This document shows positions 1-10,015 of a stretch of 64,000 nt of DNA, one piece after another. Within the stretch, counting starts at the first letter, position 1; each line of letters starts with the position of its first letter. A program made the translations under genes and the position numbers. The notes beneath the pieces were generated by a model. It did not search any database. It was given only the letters and a program-made list of their open reading frames with translations, and was not told the origin of the DNA. The stretch comes from Cyclospora cayetanensis (taxonomy: Eukaryota; Apicomplexa; Conoidasida; Eucoccidiorida; Eimeriidae), in NCBI RefSeq assembly GCF_002999335.1, contig NW_020312059.1, positions 62,001-126,000 of the forward strand, given 5' to 3'.

Positions 1-366
1 ACGTCATGATTTCACAAAAAGGACTAGAGGCTGGAAGGGAAGAGGAGGGGGGGTTGTGTGTGTGCGTGTGTGTTGTTTCTCCCGCCCATAGCCACCGACT
101 CGGAAGCTGCATGCCCGTGTACTCTGAGAGGCTTTTGGACTGCTGCAGCTGGAAGCCTGGGGGGGTAGCAGCATCGGCTCCTTAGTTCCGATAGCCAGCA
201 TAGCGCTCTTCTTCAGCGATCTTTTGGCTATCAAACAGGAAGACAGCCTCCATTCGTTCACAAATACCTTTGGGTGCGACGAATAAGGCTTTTTAGTCGA
301 AGGAAGCTCGCAGATTATCGTGGCGTGCAGCAGCAGGGGGGCGGGCGCCTCCTCGGGTGTACGCGG

Positions 367-401
<35 letters not shown>

Positions 402-967
402 CTCGTGGCAGCAGCAGCTGCGGCTGTAGTAGCATCGGCGAAGGTGTGTAATTTTCCCTTCTTTTTGGCGTGTGCGACTCTCTCTTCTTTATTTCTTTGT
501 CTGGAGTCCGCCTTTGCTCCTCTTTTCCTCCGTGTCGCCAGCGCATAGGAGGGGCAGGAGCAGCCGCAGCCGCAGCAGGAGCAGCAGCTGCCGCAGCAGC
601 AGCAGCAGCAGCAGCCTCTTCCCCCCAACTTCCAGCCCCGGTGTGGTATGCGCACCTCTTGCTGTACGTACACTCCGCTGCAGCAGCAACACCAGCGCCG
701 GCACCCGCAAGACTGTTTGTGTGCCTCCAAGGTGGAGAGGAGATTACAATTTGTTTTTTTGCCTCTCTGAAAGAGAGACGCAGCGCCACTAGCAGCACTA
801 GCAGCCGCAGCCGTGCAGCAGCAGCCGCAGCCGTTGCCGCTGCATGCCCGATACCCTATTTTGCCTTTCTCCCGCGGCAACGCGGCACAGCGAGCACTCT
901 TTCTGCCCAGCAGCCGCACTTCGAGGAGGAGGAGCAGCAGCACGTCAACACCAGAAAAGCGGCAGGG
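1..967. other. 5' flank / leader of the SR-RRM gene, no separate gene seen
   Basis: Low-complexity GC-rich DNA. It carries a CTG run (about 368-399), mixed GCA/GCC runs and one TGTACGTACA palindrome at 663-672. Long open frames exist on both strands but they read only as Ala, Cys, Leu or Ser runs of the same triplet repeat, so they are not supported as genes. The stretch most likely holds the promoter and 5' leader of the gene starting at 968. Confidence 0.5.
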
Positions 968-1294
968 ATGAGAGTCGCAGATTCCCCCTCTCGGGGAGCC
1001 TCAGACGGCGGCAAGCGGCACAAACGAGACGGCGCTGCCGCCTCCCCAGAGGCCTCAAACGGAGCGGAGGCTGCAGCCACAGAGAGCATCAGCAAACGCA
1101 TGCGACGCAGAGACAGCGAAGGCAGTGACGGGGTGCAGGAAGATCGCGAGCGAGAAGGAGGGGTCCGAGGGGGCCCCCCACCCACCGGCTCCACACAGCC
1201 GATTCACAGCGGCAAGAGCTTCCGTTCTGGAGGCGGAGCTACAGAGGAGGGGGAGCTTCGGGTAAGTCCTTCTGCGTCGCACCATCATCACCGT

Positions 1295-1345
<51 letters not shown>

Positions 1346-2547
1346 GGGCGGTGGTGTAGCCGCGAGGCCCCCCGTTCTCCTTCCCCCCGTCTCAGCAGGA
1401 GTTACAGCCGCAGCCTCTCCGCTCGGCGTGGCAGGGGCCCCTCGAGGGGCCCCTCGAGGGGGCCCCCCCCTACTTCACCGAGGGGCACGCACCACAGAGG
1501 CGGGGCAGTAGCCGACGCGGCTGCTGATTTTCCCGTTGCACCCCCTCGACGCAGCAGCAGCAGCAGAGAACGCTTCCGGTACGACGGCGGGAAAGACAAG
1601 CCACAGCCCCGAGCGGCTCCGTGGAGTGGGGGGGCCCCTTGGGGAGGCTCAAGGGCGGGAGGGGATCGCAGAGGAGGGGGGGGGGGGGGCCTCTCCACCC
1701 CCACAACCACCGTTCCTTCGGATCGTGGGGGGTCCGTCTGGAGGGCCTCCCTGCGAACGTCTCAAAAGGAGAAATCATGGATTGGCTAAGAGACTCTGGA
1801 TTCAGAGTGATCCCCGAGCAGGTTGTTCTGCCTTCTTCTTCTCCTTCTCCTTCCCAGCAACAGCAGGGGCAGCAGAGCGACGATCAGCAGCAAGAGCAGC
1901 AGCAGCAAGAGCAGCAACAACAGCGGGCATTTGTGGGGTTGCATAGTCGCGAGCAGGCGGAGTCGGCGCAGTTTCGCCTGCATCGAAGGGCCCTGCGGAG
2001 CAGCCGCATCGACGTGTTTCTGGTGCACCCTGATGATCCGAATCCGGCGGCAAGCAGCAGGAGTAGCAGGATTGGGGGAGGGGGAGGGCCGCATGCAAGA
2101 TCTAGGAGCCCCTCTCCCCGTCGTCGGGGTCGAAGTGGCTCGCGCTCTCCGGGGAGATTCGGCGGCAGTCACCGCAGTGCAGTTTCTACTTCAGGAGGAG
2201 GAGCGTGGTGGGCAGCAGCCCGTGCCGGGGGGCCCCCCCCCGGCGGGAACAGCCGCAGCAGGAGGCCCTGGCGAGACAGCTCGCGCTCGCGTTCCCCTTC
2301 GGGGGGGGGTGGCGGCAGGCGGGGCGGAGGGGGGCCCCCAAGACGGCATTCCTATTCGCGATCTCCTCCGAGACAACAACACGCGAACCTTTCCCACCCT
2401 CCTGCTAGAGAGCGAGCAGATCGTGGCGATAGAAGAGGTTACCGGAGATCGGGGGCAGGACCTCGCAGAGTGAGCGGAAATCAGACATCTTTCCCTACGC
2501 CTGCGCCAGCCAGCAGCGGAGGGATACGACGCAACTCACTCATTTAG
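968..2547 (+). CDS. SR-rich RNA-binding protein with one hnRNP H/F-type RRM (probable 5' part of the finger gene)
   Basis: The ATG at 968 starts MRVADSPSRG, followed by Lys/Arg/Ser-rich sequence, a poly-Gln run (CAG, about 1295-1342) and an RS segment (SPSPRLSRSYSRSLSARR). Near 1720-2020 there is an RRM of the hnRNP H/F class: the RNP2-like VRLEGLPANVSKGEI, a Gln-rich insert, then RAFVGLHSREQAESA and an IDVFLVH last strand. A second RS/RG-rich segment follows. The first half reads in frame 2 and the RRM in frame 1; the switch falls at or near a run of 14 Gs (1676-1689), so an indel in the assembly is the simplest reason. A 1262-1554 intron (donor GTAAGT) is possible but would remove convincing RS coding sequence. 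The frame stops at 2547, but a phase-0 donor (AGA|GTGAGC at 2470) fits the phase-0 acceptor at 3327, so the protein probably continues into the fingers. The likely role, inferred from the domains, is nuclear RNA binding or splicing. Confidence 0.65.
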
Positions 2548-3326
2548 TCTGAAATAAATGCATCTTTGAAGCGCGAAAAATCCCTCTCAGACAGCTTTAA
2601 TGCAAAAACTCGCCGCAGTTCAGCATCCGTGAACGGCCATGTGGATTGCGCCACGCAGCTGTCGAGACAGCGCGCTGGACGACCGCCCGGCCGCAGGGCC
2701 TCTCCTCAAAATTCAACGCATGCGGTTCTCGTCATGAGCATGGGTGGAAATGTGTGTTTGTATGTATGTTTGTGTGTTTATTCATGTTTGTATGTGTGTT
2801 TACTTGTGAATGTACGTGTGTTTATTTATGCATGTTTATTTTTGTGTGCTTATGTATGTCATTTTCGTTCGCTTCCCTATGGTCCTCCTCCCTACACACA
2901 CCCGTGCATGCGTGTATGCATGGATGTATGCACCTCGAAAATCTTCTCGCCAAACCGCAGACACAACGAAGGGCTCTCGGGCAGTATGAGAAAAAACTTG
3001 CGCTGAGCGCTGTTCGACTTTCCACGGCCGCGTCTACAAAGCGGCGCTCTAACCCCGAAATTGCACTTTCCGAAGTCGCAGGTGTCCACTTTTGCATGTC
3101 CAATTTGCAAGTTCAATTTACTTCAGTTTTACATTTCCACTTTTGCATGTTCAACGTACATGTCCACTCTTGGAAGCTCAATTTGCATCATTTTTACATG
3201 TCCACTTTTGCATGCATGCGTGGCATCCGTCTCTGGCACGTGTCTCTCTCTGCGCTTTCTTTTCGGAGCCGCCGTTCTCTGAGCTCTTTCCTCTTGCCAT
3301 TTGCTTCGCTCCGTTCGGGCGTACAG
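2548..3326 (+). repeat. TG/T-rich simple repeats, probable intron
   Basis: About 2745-2870 is built of TGTATGTTTGTG-type units, and 3080-3215 repeats CATGTCCACTTTTGCATG-like words. No credible start exon for the downstream fingers lies here. It is best read as the intron 2470-3326 that links the RRM part to the finger part, ending in a pyrimidine-rich tract and GTACAG at 3321-3326. An AATAAA-like word at 2553-2560 is the main argument for a gene end instead. Confidence 0.5.
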
Positions 3327-6300
3327 GGGGGAGGAGACCTCGACGACAGCCGCTCAAGATCACGGGAATCTTCTCGTTCGCTGACACCTTCGGATATCAG
3401 CGGAGGCGCTGGCGTGGGCAGCACTCACCGCCGCGGAGGAGGCCAAGGAGCCTCGAGAGGCGCTACTGCGGGGGAGCGACAACAAGACGCTCATCGGAAA
3501 GGGCACTGCAAGCCTTGCCCACAAGTCGTTCGAGGGCTTGAGTGCTTCAGGGGGCCTACTTGTTCATACTGTCATCATGCCGAGCACGATCCGATGTTTT
3601 ACCGACCTAAAGAGGCAAGCTCTGTTGTTATCTTTTGCTGCTTTCGGTATATATGAAGACGGGCACATTCCCTTATGCGTCCTCGCGTGATCTCGCCGTC
3701 TTTCTTAATATCTGTCTCAGTCTTCTTTGTCTCGCTCTGTCTTTCTTTTTCATCTCTCTCTGTCCTTCTTTGTATCTTTCCCTGTCTCTCTTCATCTCTC
3801 GCTTCTCTCTCAGTCTTTATTTCTCTCGCTCTCTGTCCTTCTTTATCTCTCGCTTCGCTCCCAGTCTTTATTTCTCTCGCTCTCTTTCTTTATCTCTCGC
3901 TTCGCTCTTCTCTCCCAGTCTTTATTTCTCTCGCTTCGCTCCCAGTCTTTATTTCTCTCGCTTTCTTTCTTTATCTCTCGCTTCGCTCTTCTCTCCCAGT
4001 CTTTATTTCTCTCGCTTCTCCGTATGTACATCACTCTCTCTCTCCGTCTTCTCTCTTCTCCTTATCTTCTCTTTGCGCGTAATCGGGTGGGTGCAGCCTG
4101 AAGGCAGGCCTCTTATGGACTTCCCTCATTTTTTCTGTCGACATCTCCTGCTGCGGCTGCAGATGGTAGAGGCGGATGCAGAGGCACTCCTCCTTGGCGA
4201 GCAGCAGAGCGCAGAGAGCAGCAGCGCTGCTGCTTCGGAAGCGAAGGTCGAAGGCAACAAGGCAGAGGCAGGGGAGCAGGAGCAGGAGGCCTCTCAGCAG
4301 CAAAAAGATGGCGAACATGCCGCAGACACTGTCTCTTTCTCTGTCACAGACTCCGCGGCAGCGTCGAAGCAGGAAGCCTCACAGCAGCAGCAGCAGGAGG
4401 GCACTCCAGAAGCAGAGACGGAAGACTCAGCAGAACCTACTACGCTGCAGCAGCAGGTTCAGAGACAACACAGGGCAGGAACATGTCTCCCTTGTGCTGA
4501 TCACTTGAGCGGCAGTTGCAACAAGGGGCTTCGCTGCTCCTTCTGCCACCATCCAGATCATTCGGCAGAAGCGACGGCCTCTCAGAAGCAGGCACAAATT
4601 GCGAGAAAAGAAAGGGTAAGGATAGATAGATCGATCGATAGAGAGAGACTGACAGACGGATGGACAAACAGATAGATAGACAGATATGTAGACAGATAGA
4701 CGAACAGACAGACATGTAGACAAACAAACATATAAACAGACAGACATATTAACAAACAGACATGTAGACAAACAGACATATAAACAGACAGACATATTAA
4801 CAAACAGACATGTAGACAAACAAACATATAAACAGACAGACAGAGAAAACGGGGGTGTCACCTGCGTGCGCGCTGGGCGTGTGGTGGTGTGCCTCTCCTG
4901 CCGTCTCGTATTTCGGAAATTTTTTTTCGTGAATTTGAGGAAAGGAAGGGGGATGAAGAGAGAGAGACAGAGGGCTAGAGAGCGAAAGAGAGAGGAAGAA
5001 AGTGGCTGTCTCTGGAGGAAAGCTACGGCGTTCTTCCCACTGCGGCCAGGAGTTGTTCTCCTGATGACGAGCTGGAGTCGATCTCTATGGGGTGGATGTG
5101 CATGTGTGTTTTTGTTACATCTTTCGCCCCCTTTACGTGTATCTAGTGTAGTGCAATGTGTGGCGTTGTGTTTCATGCAGAAGGGGCGACAAGAAGCTCG
5201 CGAGCAGCAGCTGCAGTATGCGCTGGAACGTCATCGCAAGGGGTGGTGTCAACCCTGCAAGGCCTTTTTTGCTGCTGACGCAGTCTGCAAGGCGGAGGCT
5301 AAGGGGCAGATTTGTTTGCAATGTCACCACGAGGATCATCGCTCACAAATGCCAAAGACCATGAAGACACCGCTGGTGAGGCTTGCGAATCGGAGGGGGG
5401 AGGAGAGCTCTTTTTCTTGGCAAAGAGTCTCCTCTCTGCGCAGGAATTGCCGAGAAGGGGGGGATGGGAGAGGCGTGTGTGTCGATGCGGTGGGCGAACT
5501 GCTATGCAGCATGCAGCTGCAGACGTAGATATTAAGTCTTTTCTTTTGAAAAAAGACACGCGTGTGTTTCTCTGAGAGGCGCAGTCGCCGAGCCGAAAGA
5601 ATGCAGAATGCCTCGCTTCTCCTGCACTCTCTTCATCTAGTGAGGACTGCGCGATTTTGTCGAGCCGAAATTTCGCTCGAAATCGCCGACTTGCCGACTC
5701 TGTCTCTTCTTGTGTCGATGTTTCCTTAGGCCATTGACTTGCTACAGCCAGAAGCTGAGCCAGAGGAAGCGGAGGGGGGGGAAAGCGCGAAGCTTTCGGC
5801 AGTCGCTCCGCTTATCGCGGAAAAGCCTAAGCTTGGACTCGTTGGCGAAGAAGGGGTAGGCGCGTCTAGACAGCAGAAGCAACGTTGCTTTTTTATTCCA
5901 CGCGAGAAGGGGGAGCGGAAAGAGGGGGCGAGAGAGGGTATGACTGCTGCTGCACGCGAGAAGTCGCTCGGCTTGTCTAAGCAAGCCACGCGACTTCTCG
6001 CGTGCAGCAGCAGTCGTACAGGGGAACGAGCATTAGACGCACTCTTGTGGTCAATTACCTGACTTGCAGTTCTCTCTCTGTCTCTCTCGAATGTGTGTGT
6101 GTGTGTGTGTGTATGTATCATGCTTCTGTGGGGCGGCTGCTGCTATTTTGTCATGTGCACGCGTGTCTGGCGCAGGAAATTGTTTTTCTCAACCCTCATC
6201 TAGCGGAAGCTCACCGATGGGTTGTTCGCAAACACGAAAAGGGCATTTGTACGGCCTGCAAGGCCCTCACTGCTGGCAAAAGGTGTCTTCCCGAGCAGAA

Positions 6301-9283
6301 TTGCATGCAATGCCACCATTCTTCCCACTTAACACCAGAAATTGTACGTCACGCACGGGGCCCCTCGACGCAGTTTTCGGCTTGCGAAGGCGGAGAGGGG
6401 AAGGGGGCAACATCCCTATTCGAATTTCGCTTCAACGAGTGCTCGCATAAAAGGACTTCTAGAAATAACTGATCTACGTCTAGTATTTGGAGTGATTTTT
6501 ATCTGTATAACTGTATACATGCATATAACTGTACATATATAACAATACACATGTATAACTATATACCTGTATTGATAACAATACACATATATAGCTATAT
6601 AACTATATATATATGTGTGTGTGTGTGTATATCTGTGGCGCCGTGTCTTTTGTGTGTGTGTAAATAGAGACATAAAGAGGTATATGTGTATTGCACAGAC
6701 CACGGGCTTGCTTGTAAATATGCAGAGTGTGTGTTCATACCTGTTGGCGCGATAGCGTGTGTCTCTTGTGGGGGTGTGCAGCAAGAAACAATGCGCCAAG
6801 CAGCCGAGGCGCTTCAGAAGGAAGTGCAGAACCAGCACGAGAAGGAGACTTGCCGTCCTTGTCTTTCTTTTTTCTCATCTGGGCTTGGGTGCCCTTCCAG
6901 GGAGTTTTGCTCGCATTGCCACCATGAGCAGCACAGCGTGAAAGACTCTCCGAAGTACTTCTTGACGCTGCTGCATGCGCAGTCGCAGTGTCTCCCCTGC
7001 GCGCCCACGCACAGCGGGGAGCCGGGGTGCCCAGGGGAGAGCTGCTGTTACTGTCACCACCCCTCGCACGGCGATAAAGCTGATAAGGAGCGCCATTTCT
7101 CAGTTGTTTTGCATGCGCGAGGCGTCTGCAGGCCGTGTGCCCTCTTTCTCACTGGCACATGCCCTAAAGACGGACTCTCATGCACTTTCTGCCACAGCGA
7201 GGAGCATCTAAACGTCGCCGGAGGGGGGCCCCCCGTGGGGCCCCACCAACCGGCAGGAGGCGCGCCTGCAGGCGCAGCAGCAGCAGCAGCGGCCGCTGCT
7301 GCTGCTGCTGCGCCTCCGCTTATCCCGGGGGGCCCCCTCCTCGCAACACCCTCCCCGGGGGCCCCCCCCCGAGGCAGGATACTCGTCGGGGGGCCCCCCG
7401 GGGCCCCCGGCGGGGCGCCTCCAGTCCTCGGGTACCCAGCGCCCTTCTTCCCCATGGGGGCCCCTTTCGGGGCCTCTAGGGGGCCTCCTCTGCTGCTCGC
7501 CGCGGCAAGACCGTCCCCCCTTCCGCTCAGCCCCGTGGCAGGAGGCCCCCCCCTGAGCACTCCGCTCACCGGAGCAGCAGGGGCCCCTCCCCCCCCGGAG
7601 CCTGCAGCGGGGGCAGCAGCAGCATCTGCAGCAACGTGTATAGTAACCCTGGCGGGAATAGAAGCAGCAGCAGCAGCAGGTGCATCTCGCACGCCTTCTG
7701 CCGCTGCTGATGGTGCAGCAGCAGCAGCACCAGCAGCAGCAGCACCGGCAAAGGACACTCTAGCGGCCGAAGGCGCTGCTGCCGCTGCTGCTGCACCTGC
7801 TGCAGCAGGTGCAGCAGCAGCGGAGGCTGCGAAAGCCTCGGAAGCAAGCCCTGCAGCAAGTGGTGGTCGTGTCAGCACGGAGAGTGCTGCGAATGCAGCG
7901 TCTGCTGGAAATGCTCCGACCGAGAGGCCCCCCCCCGCTGCCGGTGCAGAGGCGAAGCTTGCACCACCGACGGAGGAGGAGGCCCCCCCTCCTCCCGACA
8001 GTATCGAAGCAGCGGCTGCAGCCTACGCAGCAGCTCAACAGAAGAAGCAGCAGCATGGGGGTACGACCCCCTTGCCCGCTGCTGCCGCCTCCGTTCCTTC
8101 CCCCGCTGCTGCCGCTGCCGTCTCCCCGTGGGGGGGGGGCCCTCACGGCAGCCCGTGGGCCCCCCCCATGGGCATGGGGATGATGGGGGCTCCTCCCCAG
8201 TTCTTCCCGATGGGGGGTTGCATGCCCCATGGCATGGGGCCCCCCTTGGGGCCCCATGGGGCCCCCCTGATGATGCAGCCAGGGGCCCCCATGATGCAGC
8301 CAGGGGCAGGTTTCTTCATGGGGGGCGCGGGGAACGCCGCTGCTGCCTTTTCCCCCGGATTCGCGGGGCCCCCCATGGCGGGAATGGACGGGCCGCATGC
8401 ATACTTTGTGGGGCCCCCTGGGGCCCCCCCGCACGGCCACGAAATGCAGCCGCACCCCCACCACCCCCCCCCTCCGCAGCAGCAGCAGCACGAAGGAGAG
8501 GAAGGCGGGGGCGGCGGCCCTCCACACCCGCCTCCTATGGGTGGCATGAAGTTGCTGGGTACAGGCATGCAGCAGCAACCCCACCATCAACAACAACAAC
8601 CCCACCATCAGCAACAACAACCCCACCAGCACCATCAGCAGCACCAGCACCAGCAGCAGCCGCTTGGAGGCAGCATGAGAAATCCCAGCTCGCCTGCGCA
8701 TGGCACTCCGCAGATCCTCAAGCCCCCGAGGCCCCCCCCCCCCGGAATGATTCACGAAGGCCAGAGCAAGCTGCAGCAACAAATTGCGATGGCGAGGGAA
8801 GCAGCAGCCGCCATTGGGGGGATGAACAACACCACGAGCAACTCGTGGAGCTCAGGACCAAATGTTCCCCCTCCTCCCCCGATCCCTCCCCCTCCGGCAG
8901 GGGGGGGGGGAAGCGGTGCAGGGATTCGCATGCAGCCGCAGGAGGGGGCCCCTGCGAATACACCGGGGGCTGCAGCAGCAGCTGCGGGGGGCGGCCGGCC
9001 TTCCATGTCGCCAGCTGCTGCTGCTGCTGCCGCCGCTGCTGCTGCACTGGCTGCAGCAGCGCTGGCTGCGCGCCGAAAGGGCGACGCTGCAGCAGAAGCT
9101 GCTCGGCAACAGGCGGCAGCAGCGGCTGCCCAGGTGGAAGCGTCTGTGTTGGGGCAGCAGCAGCAGTCTCACCAGCAGCAGCAGCAATCGCGGCTGCCAG
9201 CTAGCGTCATTGCTGCAGCAGAAGCCGCTAAAGCCGCAGCCGCAAAAATATCGGCGGCTCTCGCGGGCATGAGCGCCAAGTAA
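3327..9283 (+). CDS. Multi-finger protein: seven alveolate-type CCCH-like fingers plus a low-complexity tail
   Basis: Exons by motif and phase: 3327-3614, 4163-4615, 5181-5375, 5730-5855, 6176-6343, 6782-9283, all joined in phase 0 (1244 codons with the stop). Exons 1, 2, 3 and 5 each hold one finger; exon 6 holds three. The unit is C-x2-C-x7-9-C-x4-8-C-x2-C-H, usually H-x2-H at the end, usually preceded by H-x2-G/E-x-C-x-P-C (for example HRKGHCKPC and CSYCHHAEH). It matches the CCCH spacing C-x8-C-x5-C-x3-H with two added Cys. Exon 4 is an acidic linker without a finger. The 833-residue last-exon product continues after the fingers as Ala, Gly-Pro, His-Gln and Met-rich sequence. The first intron appears to be GC-AG (AAAGAG|GCAAGC). 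There is no own start codon, which supports fusion to the RRM part upstream. The finger type is typical of alveolates. RNA or protein binding is inferred. Confidence 0.75.
3715..4075 (+). repeat. Pyrimidine minisatellite in an intron
   Basis: Tandem units of the kind TCTTTATTTCTCTCGCTTCGCTC, with variants, fill most of intron 3615-4162 of the finger gene. The strand is almost purely pyrimidine. Open frames across it read as Leu/Ser/Phe runs and are not coding. Confidence 0.8.
4617..4850 (+). repeat. GATA/GACA tandem repeat in an intron
   Basis: Starts just inside the donor at 4616 with GATAGATAGATCGATCG and goes on as GACAGACATGTAGACAAACA-like units with a higher-order period near 48 bp. It lies inside intron 4616-5180. 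There are no unique spacers, so it is not CRISPR-like. Confidence 0.8.
5942..6015. repeat. Long intronic hairpin
   Basis: Arms 5942-5967 and 5990-6015 are perfect 26-bp inverted repeats (starting GACTGCTGCTGCACGCGAG). A further six-pair stem (GGCTTG/CAAGCC) lies inside them. The whole sits in intron 5856-6175 of the finger gene and would form a strong RNA stem. Confidence 0.85.
6490..6680 (+). repeat. AT/ATAC and TG simple repeats in an intron
   Basis: TATAACTGTATACATGCATATAAC-like units run into a TATATATATGTGTGTG tract. They fill the middle of intron 6344-6781. A pure TG run at about 6092-6112 sits in the previous intron, before the acceptor at 6175. Confidence 0.7.
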
Positions 9284-9983
9284 GTAAGGCGGAGACTTCG
9301 CCAAACAAGAGATACGACGGTTCCTCTCTTGATGGCTCATAAATTCGCATCGTGAAGAAACTAAGAAGTTGCCAATTCCTGACACTCCTGCTGCTGCTGC
9401 TGCTTGTGAGGAGTCTTCTCCTCTGCGTGTGGGTGCGCCTCGCGTGCCGCTGTCGCACTGCGCTGGATATATATATATATATATCTGGGCTGTAGATACA
9501 CTGAAGGGTCTCGGCTGCTTGGGCCGCGAGAAGCTGCGCAGGAAAGCGTCCAGCAGCAAAGGCAGCAAGCCCTGCCTGGTGCTGTGCAACCCGCTTTGCA
9601 AATGGAGAGCAAGATAAGGGTGTGAGTGGGTGAGCGAGCTCACTCACTCACTGGAAGAAACTCTCTCCCCCTTGGCCTTAGCAATATCTGCGGGCCTGTA
9701 GTGGCTTCCGGGAGTCTTTTATCGGGAGGAGCAGCAATAGTTTAATGTTGAAGTTCCGCCAGCTGCGGGTTGCTGCTGAATCCTTTAGACGGGGGAAGGG
9801 GGGAGGGGGCTTTCTGTCCTCCGAAATGCATGCGCACACGGTCGCACTGAGAGTGGAGAGTATGAGACGGCTTCTTTGCAGCGGCGGTAGATCGTGTAGC
9901 TTGCCTTTCCATGAGCCTCGCGGGGGGAACCCCCCAGGAGGCCGTCTCCTAACTTGCCCCTTACAGCTGCACATGTACCTACT

Positions 9984-10015
<32 letters not shown>

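Noticed and set aside
4..943. Long minus-strand frames rich in Ala, Ser and Cys at the window start
   Set aside because: They only translate CTG/GCA repeats in different frames, lack any motif, and overlap the leader of the SR-RRM gene.
2646..3080. Frame with Phe/Val/Cys/Met-rich 'membrane' segments
   Set aside because: It is the translation of TGTATGTTTGTG repeats; hydrophobicity is a by-product of the repeat.
4617..4850. Regularly spaced repeats that could suggest a CRISPR array
   Set aside because: Units are short, degenerate GACA/GATA words without unique spacers, inside a eukaryotic intron.
7054..8782. Minus-strand Ala/Gly/Leu-rich frames opposite the finger gene tail
   Set aside because: GC-rich repeat shadows of the large last exon, which has the finger motifs in frame.
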